This document shows, in pieces, positions 33,529 to 42,125 of a stretch of 46,668 bases of DNA. Source of the stretch: Deltaproteobacteria bacterium (GTDB taxonomy: Bacteria > Desulfobacterota > Binatia > UBA12015); contig JAJCZO010000442.1 of the NCBI GenBank assembly GCA_029262355.1, forward strand, positions 1 to 46,668, in the 5' to 3' direction. A program made the position numbers and the translations under genes. Under the pieces are notes generated by a model that was given only the letters and a program-made list of their open reading frames with translations, had not been told where the DNA came from and made no database searches. Each line of letters starts with the position of its first letter. Within the stretch, counting starts at the first letter, position 1.

Positions 33529-34211
33529 TCAAGCTGCGTGAGATCGAACGCGACTTCGCCGTCGGCGACCAGGTGGTGCATGCGCTGCGCAAGGTCGACC
33601 TCGACATCCAAGAGGGCGAGTATCTCTCCCTGATGGGCCCGTCGGGGTCGGGCAAGTCGACGTTGATGCACATCCTCGGCCTCCTCGATCACCCCACGGC
33701 CGGAGCGTACGAACTCGACGGCCGAAACGTCACCGGCCTCGATGACGCGGCCCAGGCCGCGGTGCGGCGCAACAAGATCGGCTTCGTCTTTCAATTCTTC
33801 CACCTCGTGCCGTACTTGACGGCAGCCGAGAACGCCGAGCTACCGCTCGTTCTTTCCGGCATCGACCCAGCCGAGCGACGGGATCGGGTCGCCGCGAGCC
33901 TCGCGTCGCTCGGCCTGTCGGACCGCAGCGGACATCGCCCCGATCAGCTCTCGGGAGGACAGCGTCAGCGCGTCGCGATCGCGCGCGCGATGATCTCGAA
34001 GCCATCCGTCCTGCTGGCGGACGAGCCGACGGGCAACCTCGACCGAAGCTCCGGCAACGAAGTCATTCATCTCATCGAAGACCTCCACACGAGCCACGGG
34101 CTGACCTTGGTCGTCGTGACCCACGACCCCGAAATGGGCGAACGCGCTCAACGCCGAATCCACATGATCGACGGTCAGATCCGCGAAGACAACCGGGGCA
34201 GCGCCGCGTGA
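33525..34211 (+). CDS. MacB/LolD-type ABC transporter ATPase
   Basis: The product is 228 aa with Walker A GPSGSGKST at 38-46, the Q-loop Gln at 90, signature LSGGQ at 142-146 and Walker B VLLADEPTGNLD from 162, followed by the H-loop VVVTHDPE. This is the typical size and sequence type of ATPases that power MacB-like mechanotransmission transporters. It overlaps both neighbours by four bases. Confidence 0.96.
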   Translation: MIKLREIERDFAVGDQVVHALRKVDLDIQEGEYLSLMGPSGSGKSTLMHILGLLDHPTAGAYELDGRNVTGLDDAAQAAVRRNKIGFVFQFFHLVPYLTAAENAELPLVLSGIDPAERRDRVAASLASLGLSDRSGHRPDQLSGGQRQRVAIARAMISKPSVLLADEPTGNLDRSSGNEVIHLIEDLHTSHGLTLVVVTHDPEMGERAQRRIHMIDGQIREDNRGSAA

Positions 34212-35416
34212 ACCTGCGCGACCTCCCGGCGATGGCCGCGCGCGTACTCGTGCGCCACCCGGCGCGCAGCGGCCTCATGCTGCTCGCGATGTCGATCGGT
34301 GTCGCGTCCGTCGTGGTCCTCACGTCGCTGGGAGAATCCGCGCGCAGGTTCGTCTCCGACGAGTTTGCGAGCCTAGGCACGCACCTCATCATGGTCTCCC
34401 CGGGACGAACCGAGACGAGTGGTGTCGGCCCGTCGATGTTCGCGGGCGATACACCGCGCGACCTGACGATCGCCGATGCGACTGCGGTGGCGCGCTCGCG
34501 CTACCTGAGCGACGTCGCACCCATGGTGATGGGGCAGGCGAACGTCTCGTGGGGCGGGCGAGAACGCGAGGCCCCGCTGCTCGGTGCCACCGCCTCGCTG
34601 CGCCGCATCCGGCGCTGGACTCTCGCGCAGGGACGCTTCCTGCCCGACGGGGACCCCGAACGAGATTCCGGCATGTGCGTCATCGGTGCGAAGCTCCGCA
34701 AGGAGCTCTTCGGCCCTCGGCGCGCCCTTGGGGAGTGGCTCAAGGTCGGGGACCGACGGTGTCGGATCACCGGCATCCTGGCCGAGGAGGGCCGATCCAT
34801 CGGCATGGACGTCGAAGAGGTCGTCGTCATGCCCGTCGCCGGCGCGCTGGCGCTGCTCAACCGCCCTTCGATCAATCGGATCATGGCGAACGCGCGCAGC
34901 CACGAACTCATGGACCGAGCGAGCGAGGACATCCGACAGATCCTCAAGAAACGCCACCAAGGCGAGGAAGACGTGACGGTCGTCACGCAGGACGCGCTCC
35001 TTGCGACCTTCGACCGGATCCTGGCGGCGCTCACCTATACGGTCGGAGGGATCGCTGGCATCAGCCTGATCGTCGCGGGCATTCTGATCATGAATGTGAT
35101 GCTCGTTTCCGTGAGTCAACGAACGGCGGAGATCGGGCTCCTCAAGGCGCTGGGCGCCCCGCGCGAGGAGATCCTGCGGCTGTTTCTCGTCGAAGCGACG
35201 GGGCTCTCCATGGCCGGGGCCTTTCTCGGCCTGGCGATCGGCGTCCTCGCCCGGCTCGCGATCCTATACTTCTACCCGGTGCTCCCGTTGACCTGGCCGA
35301 TCTGGGCGATCGGCGCCGCCCTCGCCACGGCACTCGTCGTCGGACTCGCGTTCGGCGTGATTCCGGCCCGACGCGCCGCCGGACTCGACCCGGTCGCCGC
35401 ACTCTCGCATCATTGA
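34208..35416 (+). CDS. MacB-like ABC permease (first of two)
   Basis: The GTG start at 34208 overlaps the ATPase stop. The 402-aa protein has an N-terminal membrane helix (RSGLMLLAMSIGVASVVVLT), a large periplasmic MacB_PCD domain (about 50-270, SLGTHLIMVSPGR, GRFLPDGDPERDSGM) and a C-terminal FtsX domain with three helices (IAGISLIVAGILIMNVMLVS, SVSQRTAEIGLLKALGAPRE, PARRAAGLDPVAAL). It should form the membrane part of the transporter, probably as a heterodimer with the next gene product. Confidence 0.95.
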   Translation: MNLRDLPAMAARVLVRHPARSGLMLLAMSIGVASVVVLTSLGESARRFVSDEFASLGTHLIMVSPGRTETSGVGPSMFAGDTPRDLTIADATAVARSRYLSDVAPMVMGQANVSWGGREREAPLLGATASLRRIRRWTLAQGRFLPDGDPERDSGMCVIGAKLRKELFGPRRALGEWLKVGDRRCRITGILAEEGRSIGMDVEEVVVMPVAGALALLNRPSINRIMANARSHELMDRASEDIRQILKKRHQGEEDVTVVTQDALLATFDRILAALTYTVGGIAGISLIVAGILIMNVMLVSVSQRTAEIGLLKALGAPREEILRLFLVEATGLSMAGAFLGLAIGVLARLAILYFYPVLPLTWPIWAIGAALATALVVGLAFGVIPARRAAGLDPVAALSHH

Positions 35417-35438
35417 GCAACAAGGAGCGACCTACAGG

Positions 35439-36641
35439 ATGCGACCTCGCGACTTTCTCCGAATGATCACCGGCTCGATCTGGTCCCACCCCCTTCGGTC
35501 GAGCCTCACGGCACTCGGGATCGCAGTCGGGATCGCGGCGGTAGTATTGCTCACGTCGATCGGGGTCGGGATCAACGTGTTCCTCATTTCCCAGTTCAAT
35601 CAGTTCGGCACCAACATCCTCGGAATCAACCCGGGCCGTACGACGACGAACGGCGGACCACCGATGTTCGCGTCGGCGTCGACCAAGCCACTCACGCTCG
35701 ACGACGTCCGGGCGCTCGCGAGTCTCCCTCGCGTGACGGGCGCTGTTCCGTTCCACATGGGGAACGCCGAGGTCGAAGCGGGCCGACGGCGACGGCGCAC
35801 CATCATCCTCGGCGTCGGGCCGGAACTGCCAAGCGTGTTCGGGATCACGGCTTCGATCGGTCGGTTCCTGCCACCCGACAATCAAGAAGCCCCGCGCGCG
35901 ATGGCGGTGCTGGGACGCAAGGCCCACGACGACCTCTTCCCGAATGGCGGCGCGCTGGGCGAACGCGTCCGAATCTCGGGCGAGAAGTACCGTATCATCG
36001 GAGTCCTCGAGTCGAAGGGCGACACGATCGGCTTCGACCTGGACGACGCCATCTACATCCCGGCCGCCCGCTCCCTCGAGATGTTCAACGAGGAAGGCCT
36101 GTTCGAGATCGACCTGACGTACGACGACGGAACCGACGTCGACGCGCTCGTCGCGGCGGTCACGCGCCGGCTCACCGGGCGCCACGGGCAAGAGGACTAC
36201 ACCATCACGACGCAGGAGCAGATGATCGAAGTGATGGGTCGCATCCTCGGCGCGATGACCTTCGCCGTCGCAGCGCTCGGCGGAATCTCTCTGGTGGTGG
36301 GCGCCGTCGGCATCTTCACCATCATGACGATCGCCGTCCGCGAGCGAACGTCTGAGATCGGTCTCTTGCGCGCCCTGGGCGCGGAGCACCGCCAGGTCCT
36401 CACCCTCTTCCTCGGAGAGGCCGCGACCCTTGCGGCCGTCGGGGGCGCAGCCGGGCTGGGGATCGGGATCGGTGGGGGACAGCTCCTGCACCTCATGGTC
36501 CCGATGCTGCCGGTACACACGCCACTGTTCGTCGTCGTCATCGCGATGCTCGTATCGACGACGATCGGACTCCTCGCCGGGGTTCTGCCCGCCCGCCGTG
36601 CCGCCCGACTCGATCCGGTCGAAGCGCTTCGAACCGAGTAA
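35439..36641 (+). CDS. MacB-like ABC permease (second of two)
   Basis: The product is 400 aa with AGGAG before the ATG. Domain order is the same as in the preceding permease: helix SLTALGIAVGIAAVVLLTSI, MacB_PCD domain (FGTNILGINPGR, GRFLPPDNQEAPRAM) and FtsX domain (GGISLVVGAVGIFTIMTIAV, ERTSEIGLLRALGAEHRQVL, PARRAARLDPVEALR). The two permeases are clearly related but divergent, as in systems with two different permease subunits served by one ATPase. Confidence 0.95.
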   Translation: MRPRDFLRMITGSIWSHPLRSSLTALGIAVGIAAVVLLTSIGVGINVFLISQFNQFGTNILGINPGRTTTNGGPPMFASASTKPLTLDDVRALASLPRVTGAVPFHMGNAEVEAGRRRRRTIILGVGPELPSVFGITASIGRFLPPDNQEAPRAMAVLGRKAHDDLFPNGGALGERVRISGEKYRIIGVLESKGDTIGFDLDDAIYIPAARSLEMFNEEGLFEIDLTYDDGTDVDALVAAVTRRLTGRHGQEDYTITTQEQMIEVMGRILGAMTFAVAALGGISLVVGAVGIFTIMTIAVRERTSEIGLLRALGAEHRQVLTLFLGEAATLAAVGGAAGLGIGIGGGQLLHLMVPMLPVHTPLFVVVIAMLVSTTIGLLAGVLPARRAARLDPVEALRTE

Positions 36642-36653
36642 CTGCCCGCATGC

Positions 36654-36668
36654 CCCACCCGGAGTGGG
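36654..36668. terminator. Small hairpin between convergent operons
   Basis: CCCAC and GTGGG with a five-base loop lie in the 36-base gap between the permease stop and the oxidoreductase stop. It could act as a weak bidirectional terminator; no T-tract is present. Confidence 0.35.
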
Positions 36669-36677
36669 AGGTTCGCG

Positions 36678-38201
36678 TCAGAGGCGAGCCGCGATGTGCT
36701 GCGACGTGCGGTGCGCAATCGCCATCAGAGTCAGCATCGGGTTGACGGAGGGGCTACGCGGCAGAACGCCGGTGTCGGCGATGTAGAGATTGTCCGTCTC
36801 ATGACAGCGACCATCCTCGTCGACGACACCGAAGCGGCCGTCGCCGTGCATGCGCGTGGTGCTGAAGACGTGATTGCCAGCGAGCGTGAAGTCCGTCTCC
36901 CTGAACTCGCGCGTCTGGATCCGGCGCGCGTCATCGAGAGAGCACAGTTCTTCGGGAAGTCCGTGCACCCCTGGCAGAACCCGAGTCGCCCGTGCCGCAA
37001 AAAACATCTCGGCGAGACGCCAGAGTCCCTCGACGAGGACCGTGAGATCCTTCGGATCCAGGCGCCAGGTCAGGGCGGGATCGAGCCCGCGGCGACGAGC
37101 ACGAACGCGCCCCTTCGACCGATTGCACGTGGCGATCGCGTCCCAGATCGCAGCGTTCGGAATCATCGCTAGGTTCTTCTTCAGTTCGAGGCCAAGTCCG
37201 GGTAGTCGCACCGCAAAGACGCCCGGGGGCGCCCAGAGGGTTTCGAGCTTGTAGCCGTCACGCACGAACTCGAGCGACTGGTAGCCCTGCGTCGCCCCGA
37301 ACTGCGGATGCGTCTCTTCCGCGAACACTCCCATCGCGGCCACGCCGGGGTGGAACTGCAGATTCTCTCCTACCTGCCCCGAACCGTTGGCAAAGTCGTC
37401 ACTGCGCTGAAGGAGTACGGGGGTGGCCATGCAGCCTGCCGCGAGAACGACGATCCGCGCTTGGATGCGGAAGCGGTGCAGCAGCTCGCCGGTGAACGGC
37501 CGTACCACCTGCCCCGCGACGCCCCAGACCCGACTTCCGCGAGTCAGGAGCCGCTGCACCTGAACCGACGTGTAGACCCGCGCGCCGTCGGCCACTGCCG
37601 CCGGTACGTACGAAATGTCCATCGACTTCTTGGCGCGCGTACGACAGCCGGTGAAGCACTCTCCGCTGCCGCGACACCCGACGACGTTTCGCGGCATGGG
37701 CTCGCTCGAGTAGCCGAGCGCGTCGCACGCATCGCGAAACAGAAGATTGCGGGGGCCTTGCACGGCGTCGGGCGTGGGTCCGATGCCCAGGAAGTCCTCG
37801 ACCGCCTGATAGTGCGGATCCAAGTCGGCGCGGGTCGAGTGCGTCAGCTCGAACTCGTCGCACCAACCGTCCAGCGTGAATTCCGGCGCGCGGACGCAGA
37901 TCGCAGAATTCACGAGCGAACCACCACCAAGCGCATTCGCCTGCATCGTCGTCATCGACGTTCCGCGTGTCGTCCTGAGCCCGCCTTCGCGCATCGTTCG
38001 CGCCATCGAAAGCGAGCCATCGAGCTCAAAGTCGTCCGGCGTGAACGGTGGCCCCTCTTCGAGGAGGACGACATCCTTCCCGGCCGCTGCCAATTCCCGC
38101 GCGACAACCGCGCCGCCCGGCCCGGAACCCACGACCACCACGTCGCAAACCTCATCGAAGTCGCGGTCGTATTGCGCGAACACCCGAACGGACCCACTCA
38201 T
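36678..38201 (-). CDS. GMC-type FAD oxidoreductase (long-chain alcohol oxidase/gluconate dehydrogenase-like)
   Basis: The ATG at 38201 overlaps the stop of the upstream small-subunit gene (ATGA) and gives 507 aa. The FAD-binding motif is CDVVVVGSGPGGAVVARELA with E at the end of the second strand (VVLLEEGP). Other GMC features are GGGSLVNSAICVRAP, a Cys cluster VGCRGSGECFTGCRTRAKKS (a ferredoxin-like insertion seen in Cys-containing members), ARIVVLAAGCMATPVLLQRS and the C-terminal block HVFSTTRMHGDGRFGVVDED with IADTGVLPRSPSVNPMLTLM. It should oxidise an alcohol, with FAD as cofactor. The substrate may be a long-chain or sterol-like alcohol, but this is inference. Confidence 0.93.
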   Translation of the reverse strand: MSGSVRVFAQYDRDFDEVCDVVVVGSGPGGAVVARELAAAGKDVVLLEEGPPFTPDDFELDGSLSMARTMREGGLRTTRGTSMTTMQANALGGGSLVNSAICVRAPEFTLDGWCDEFELTHSTRADLDPHYQAVEDFLGIGPTPDAVQGPRNLLFRDACDALGYSSEPMPRNVVGCRGSGECFTGCRTRAKKSMDISYVPAAVADGARVYTSVQVQRLLTRGSRVWGVAGQVVRPFTGELLHRFRIQARIVVLAAGCMATPVLLQRSDDFANGSGQVGENLQFHPGVAAMGVFAEETHPQFGATQGYQSLEFVRDGYKLETLWAPPGVFAVRLPGLGLELKKNLAMIPNAAIWDAIATCNRSKGRVRARRRGLDPALTWRLDPKDLTVLVEGLWRLAEMFFAARATRVLPGVHGLPEELCSLDDARRIQTREFRETDFTLAGNHVFSTTRMHGDGRFGVVDEDGRCHETDNLYIADTGVLPRSPSVNPMLTLMAIAHRTSQHIAARL

Positions 38202-38842
38202 CGGTAGTCCCGATGCACGGAGCCACTTGGACCGAGAGGCGTCGACGTGCCGGGCCCCGTCACGTCGGCGCGCGTGAAGCGAATCGTCTCCGGATGCTGC
38301 CCGACGGCGGGCCAGAGCAGATCCACCTCGAGGACCGGCGAGAGAATCTCCCGAGGTCGGAGTCCAAGCGCACCCAGGACTTCGGCATCGGCGAAATATC
38401 CCATCGTCAGGATCGCGCGCAGACTCATGAAGACGAGCCGACGCGGAGCGAGCTCGCTCTGTTGCCACCCCTGGAGGTAGGCCAGCTGTTGATCCGGGGA
38501 CAGGGAGGAGAAACGGCGCCACCCCCGCGGCCCGCGGGCCGGGAAAACCAGGGTCGCGTGCTCCACCGCAATGAACAGAAGCGCCATCAGAATGCGGTTG
38601 GACCGGGTCTGGGCCCCGACGAAGCGATCGGAGTGCATCGCGACGTGGGCCGTATCACCCGAAGCGTCGATCGGGCCCCCCTTGGGGTAGATGACCTCGG
38701 CCGCGGCACGGGCGGTCTCATACTCCCGGGCCGCCAGGGCCGTCACGCCCACCGGGGGCGCCGGATATCCCACGAGAAACCTGCGAAATCCGATCGCAAT
38801 GAGCGCGAGCAGCGCGAGCCAGAGGAGCATCGGGCGTACCAT
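38198..38842 (-). CDS. Membrane-anchored small subunit partner of the GMC oxidoreductase
   Basis: The product is 214 aa. An N-terminal hydrophobic anchor (MVRPMLLWLALLALIAIGFR) precedes a helical domain (LAAREYETARAAAEVIYPKG, RRFSSLSPDQQLAYLQGWQQ, RLVFMSLRAILTMGYFADAE) that resembles gluconate 2-dehydrogenase subunit 3-like proteins. Such domains accompany or are fused to GMC enzymes. The four-base overlap with the oxidoreductase gene supports a complex at the membrane. It is the first gene after the AT-rich palindrome at 38916. Confidence 0.8.
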   Translation of the reverse strand: MVRPMLLWLALLALIAIGFRRFLVGYPAPPVGVTALAAREYETARAAAEVIYPKGGPIDASGDTAHVAMHSDRFVGAQTRSNRILMALLFIAVEHATLVFPARGPRGWRRFSSLSPDQQLAYLQGWQQSELAPRRLVFMSLRAILTMGYFADAEVLGALGLRPREILSPVLEVDLLWPAVGQHPETIRFTRADVTGPGTSTPLGPSGSVHRDYR

Positions 38843-39215
38843 AGCGACTACGTGGCCCGCCGTCAGGAGCGAGAAAATCAGGCCTCCGACACGATACCGG
38901 CTTGCATTGAGGTAAAAATGGGAATATTTCCCATTTAGACCGATCAGGAATTCGGCTGAGCACCTCGATCATGACTCTGACGCGCAGCACGAAGCAAGTT
39001 CTGGAAACTCGTCGCAGGGGATTTTCCCCCCGGTTGCCCCCGCGACGGCTCCGGCGGAGCACGGCCCTGGACACAGGGTTCGAGGCCGTGTTCCGCCACC
39101 CACCCGGTACCCGTCCGGCGGGACGATGTGTCCATCCCCCCGGTGGCACGTCGACGCCGGGCGGGCCCGGGCAAAAGGAGCCGAAACCCGGTAGACTGGT
39201 CCACCGCGAGATCTC
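38843..39215. other. Divergent promoter region of the GMC and DUF6502 operons
   Basis: This 373-base gap separates two divergent operons. It contains the palindrome at 38916-38936 within an AT-rich patch (TTGCATTGAGGTAAAAATG), the most AT-rich stretch of the neighbourhood, and otherwise GC-rich sequence without a credible gene. Confidence 0.5.
38916..38936. promoter_or_regulatory. Palindromic operator candidate AAATGGGAA-TAT-TTCCCATTT
   Basis: The arms are perfect nine-base inverted repeats around a three-base spacer, 74 bases upstream of the small-subunit gene start. The symmetry, AT-richness and position fit the binding site of a dimeric repressor (TetR, MarR or similar) controlling the GMC operon. 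No regulator gene is adjacent and no second copy was seen in the window. Confidence 0.6.
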
Positions 39216-40100
39216 ATGCTGCCTCAAGGATTGAAGGACCAGTTCGCGGCGGCGATTCGTCGCATGCTGCGTCCGGTCGTGCGACAGCTGGTGGCTTACG
39301 GCGTCACCTACCCCGCGCTCGACCAGATGATCCGCGAGCTCTACGTGGAAACCGCCGAGCATGATTTCGCGCTGCCCCATAAGCGCCTGACCGATAGCCG
39401 CGTCGCACTGATGACGGGGCTGAATCGCAAAGAGATCGCACGCCTGCGCCACGGGCCCCGCACTCCAGACGCTCCAACCGAGGTCGAAGACACCGCCGTG
39501 ACGCGGGTAATCGGACGCTGGATGGGCGGGCCACCATTTTCCGATGCACGCGGCCGCCCTCGCGCGCTCCCGTACGAGGACACGCGCAAGCGTACGGCAA
39601 CGTTCTCGCGCCTCGTTCGCGAGCGAGGCATCGACGTACCCGTGCGCTCCGTTCTCGATGAGCTGATCCGTACCGGTGTGGCCAGCGTCGACGACGCGGG
39701 CGTCGTTCATCTGCAGCAGGAGGCCAACGTCCCTGCGGGCGATCTCGAGGGAAAGCTGACGCTGCTCGCATCAGACCCGGGAGAGTTGTTCTCGACCATC
39801 GTGCACAACGTAGAGAACCCCGAGAAGCCGTGGCTGCAGCGTAAGGTCGTGTACGACAACATCGGCTCCGATGCGCTCGAGGCCCTACGCGAGTCCTCGC
39901 GCTCGACCGGCGAAGAGTTCATTCGGCGGTCCAACGTTCTACTCTCTGAAAATGACCGGGATCGGACTCCGGACGCGCCCGGCGGCAAGCAATCTCGGGT
40001 CGTGCTCGGCGTGTACTACTACGAGGAGACCGAGGCGGACGCCAAGAAGGTCTTCGAAGGTGATCCGCCCCTACCCGGTCGCATTACGAGGTCCCGATGA
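39216..40100 (+). CDS. DUF6502 family protein
   Basis: The product is 294 aa and cytoplasmic, without signal or membrane segment. The N-terminal half has the family pattern LRPVVRQLVAYGVTYPALDQ, FALPHKRLTDSRVALMTGLN and RKEIARLRHG, reading like a helix-turn-helix protein; RVIGRWMGGPPFSDARGRPR and ATFSRLVRERGIDVPVRSVL follow. The family has no assigned function to my knowledge; a regulatory DNA-binding role is plausible. It overlaps the start of a lipoprotein gene by four bases, a pairing that I recall from other deltaproteobacterial genomes. Confidence 0.88.
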   Translation: MLPQGLKDQFAAAIRRMLRPVVRQLVAYGVTYPALDQMIRELYVETAEHDFALPHKRLTDSRVALMTGLNRKEIARLRHGPRTPDAPTEVEDTAVTRVIGRWMGGPPFSDARGRPRALPYEDTRKRTATFSRLVRERGIDVPVRSVLDELIRTGVASVDDAGVVHLQQEANVPAGDLEGKLTLLASDPGELFSTIVHNVENPEKPWLQRKVVYDNIGSDALEALRESSRSTGEEFIRRSNVLLSENDRDRTPDAPGGKQSRVVLGVYYYEETEADAKKVFEGDPPLPGRITRSR

Positions 40101-41329
40101 GGCTCTCTGTTCATCTACGATACTCACTGCTTCTCGCGTCGACGTTGTTCTTCGCGGGCTGCGGCGGCGGGCTCGGCCTCGGCATCGACGGCGGACCCGT
40201 GGGTACGGGAATCAGTGCATCCGTCGTGGGCAACATCGTCGCGGTCGAAGAGCCCGACGCGTTTGCGTCGACCGAGGACCTCGCGTCGACGTCGTCGATC
40301 GACGACGCCACCTCGCTCGAGGATCTCGCGAGCATCGACGGCATCGACGTGTCGCTCGTCGAGTTCCCCGATGTCGCCACCACCACGAATGCAGAGGGGA
40401 ACTTCGGTCTCGACGGAGACTTCGACGGCGCGGTCACGCTGCGATTCCGCACTCCCGAGTTCGAAATCGAGCAATCGATCGAAGTGCCGAGCGGTGGCGT
40501 CGTCGTGCTCTCCGACATCGAGCTCGACCGCGACGGCGTCAACGCAGAAGCGGGACGTCAGCTCGGACTCGTCGGCCGAGTGCGCGAGATCGACTGCACC
40601 GCCGGACAGATCCGACTGGAGGATCGACGCGACACCCGATTCACGATCGAACTGCTCGACGACACCGAGTTCAGCCGACGCGGCGAGGCGTTCTCCTGCC
40701 TCGACATCCGTCGCGACGACACGATTTCGGTCGAGGGACTCAGCGACGACATTGGCGGCCGCAGCGTCACGGCGCTCGTGATCGAGGTCGACCCCGACGA
40801 CTCACAACCACGGCCGGTCGAGCGCCAGGTCGCGTTCCTGGGCAACATCGCCGCCGTGGAGTGCGCCGCGCGCCTGGTGGCCATCCACGACGGGGACCAC
40901 CTCATCCGAGTCCGACTCGCGCCAGACATCCAGATTCGCACCGCACAGGATCGGCGTCTGGACTGCGAGGACCTGGCGCTGGGAGATCGCGTCACGGGCG
41001 GTGGCCTGCTCGACCTCACCCGGCCGGGACTCGTCCACGGTAACGTCCTGATCGTCGGCGGACGCCTTGGCCCGCGTGCCGAGCTCCGTATCCGAGGCAT
41101 CGTCGCAGCGGCGGACTGCGAGGAATCCGTCCTCCAAGTCGCGTTCCAGCAGGGGGCGATAGCCGCCGTCCGGATCCTGCCGGAGACGATCATCCGGGCA
41201 CCCGATAATTTCTCCTGTGAGCGCCTCCCAGGCCAGTTCTCGGTAGAGGGCACCGGGGTGGTGAGCGCGGACCTTCCAGGCGGCCTCGATGCGGTCGAGC
41301 TGAAGTTCCGCCGGGTGAAGCGTAACTAG
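40097..41329 (+). CDS. Lipoprotein with DUF5666-like beta-barrel repeats
   Basis: The product is 410 aa. A lipoprotein signal with lipobox LFFAGC lies at residues 17-22, so it is exported and anchored by lipid. After an Asp/Ser-rich linker and a carboxypeptidase-regulatory-like segment (DVATTTNAEGNFGLDGDFDG) come three or so DUF5666-like units (LGLVGRVREIDCTAGQIRLE, VAFLGNIAAVECAARLVAIH, LRIRGIVAAADCEESVLQVA), each with a V-x-x-V-x-C core, typical of OB-like small barrels. It is translationally coupled to the DUF6502 gene. Function unknown. Confidence 0.88.
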   Translation: MRLSVHLRYSLLLASTLFFAGCGGGLGLGIDGGPVGTGISASVVGNIVAVEEPDAFASTEDLASTSSIDDATSLEDLASIDGIDVSLVEFPDVATTTNAEGNFGLDGDFDGAVTLRFRTPEFEIEQSIEVPSGGVVVLSDIELDRDGVNAEAGRQLGLVGRVREIDCTAGQIRLEDRRDTRFTIELLDDTEFSRRGEAFSCLDIRRDDTISVEGLSDDIGGRSVTALVIEVDPDDSQPRPVERQVAFLGNIAAVECAARLVAIHDGDHLIRVRLAPDIQIRTAQDRRLDCEDLALGDRVTGGGLLDLTRPGLVHGNVLIVGGRLGPRAELRIRGIVAAADCEESVLQVAFQQGAIAAVRILPETIIRAPDNFSCERLPGQFSVEGTGVVSADLPGGLDAVELKFRRVKRN

Positions 41330-41603
41330 CCTCGCGGGTTGTTGACGAGCTCGGGGCCGAGCCAGGTGCGTCCTTTCGCACCTGAGACCAAGGCACGAAA
41401 ACGACGCGCGGTTCGGGCACTCTCGCCCGTTTTCGCAACGCGGGTATCGGTTCGAAGCGACGTGCCGGGCGACCCGAAGATCGTCTCCGCAGCCTGCTCG
41501 CTGTAGCTGCCGGGGCAGGTGCGCGCGGCAGGACCTCCTGAGAGCACACCGTCAGCGAGGCGCGGCGGTCCCGCCGTCGCGTTCTTGCGTGGACTCCGAC
41601 GGG
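41330..41603. other. Intergenic upstream of the ferredoxin operon
   Basis: Apart from the hairpin at 41363-41384 I see no feature. A minus-strand frame ending at 41326 is open here but would have to start inside the ferredoxin gene and has no recognised homologue. Confidence 0.4.
41363..41384 (+). terminator. Strong hairpin after the lipoprotein gene
   Basis: CAGGTGCG and CGCACCTG form a perfect eight-base-pair stem with a six-base loop, 33 bases after the lipoprotein stop. No T-tract follows, so termination would not be canonical; it may also protect the mRNA 3' end. Confidence 0.5.
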
Positions 41604-42125
41604 ATGGGAGAAGACCGGCCCATGCCTGCGATCGACGTAATCCGACGACACCTTGGGGAGGCTGGTGTTCCTGAGCCGGTCGTTCCCAAGCAAACCAAAC
41701 CCGACGTGGTGGCATTCGTCGATGTCCACGCGTGCATCGCGTGTGGCCTCTGCGCGCAACACTGCCCGGCCGACTGCATCGAGGTCCTGCCCGCCGCGAC
41801 CGTCGAGGGGCGGGATCCGCAGCCCGTGCAGGTGCGCTACCCAGAATGTGTGGGATGCCACATCTGTGTCGAGGTCTGTGCCCTCCTCACCGATGCGCGG
41901 GCCATTCGCACCTACGACTCGAACTTGATCGAACAGGTTCTCGGCACCGAGGTGACCGAGCGACGGGATCCCGTCGGCCAGACCCCCGAGGCCGGGGACG
42001 ATTACTGGGCCGAGGGAGGTGGGTTCCATCACATGGGCGAGGGATCCTGCATCGAGGACCAGTTGACGGACGAAGACCGTGCGGTGTTGGAGAGCGACAG
42101 ACATTCGGGCGGCCCGACGAAATGA
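41604..42125 (+). CDS. Two-cluster 4Fe-4S ferredoxin-like protein
   Basis: ATG at 41604, ATG at 41622 or GTG at 41589 could start it; about 173 aa. Two binding motifs are visible: CIACGLCAQHCPADC and CVGCHICVEVC, separated by about 20 residues, as in bacterial 2[4Fe-4S] ferredoxin domains. Segments of about 40 residues before and 60 after are not part of the cluster domain; the tail has DDYWAEGGGFHHMGEGSC with an extra Cys. It should transfer electrons in the cytoplasm. The stop overlaps the next start (ATGA), making it first gene of the DUF1614-MprF-channel operon, an unusual position for a ferredoxin. Confidence 0.9.
   Translation: MGEDRPMPAIDVIRRHLGEAGVPEPVVPKQTKPDVVAFVDVHACIACGLCAQHCPADCIEVLPAATVEGRDPQPVQVRYPECVGCHICVEVCALLTDARAIRTYDSNLIEQVLGTEVTERRDPVGQTPEAGDDYWAEGGGFHHMGEGSCIEDQLTDEDRAVLESDRHSGGPTK

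Noticed and set aside
41326-41715. Minus-strand open frame between the lipoprotein and ferredoxin genes
   Set aside because: Its only start codons lie inside the ferredoxin gene on the other strand, and no family or ribosome site is recognisable.
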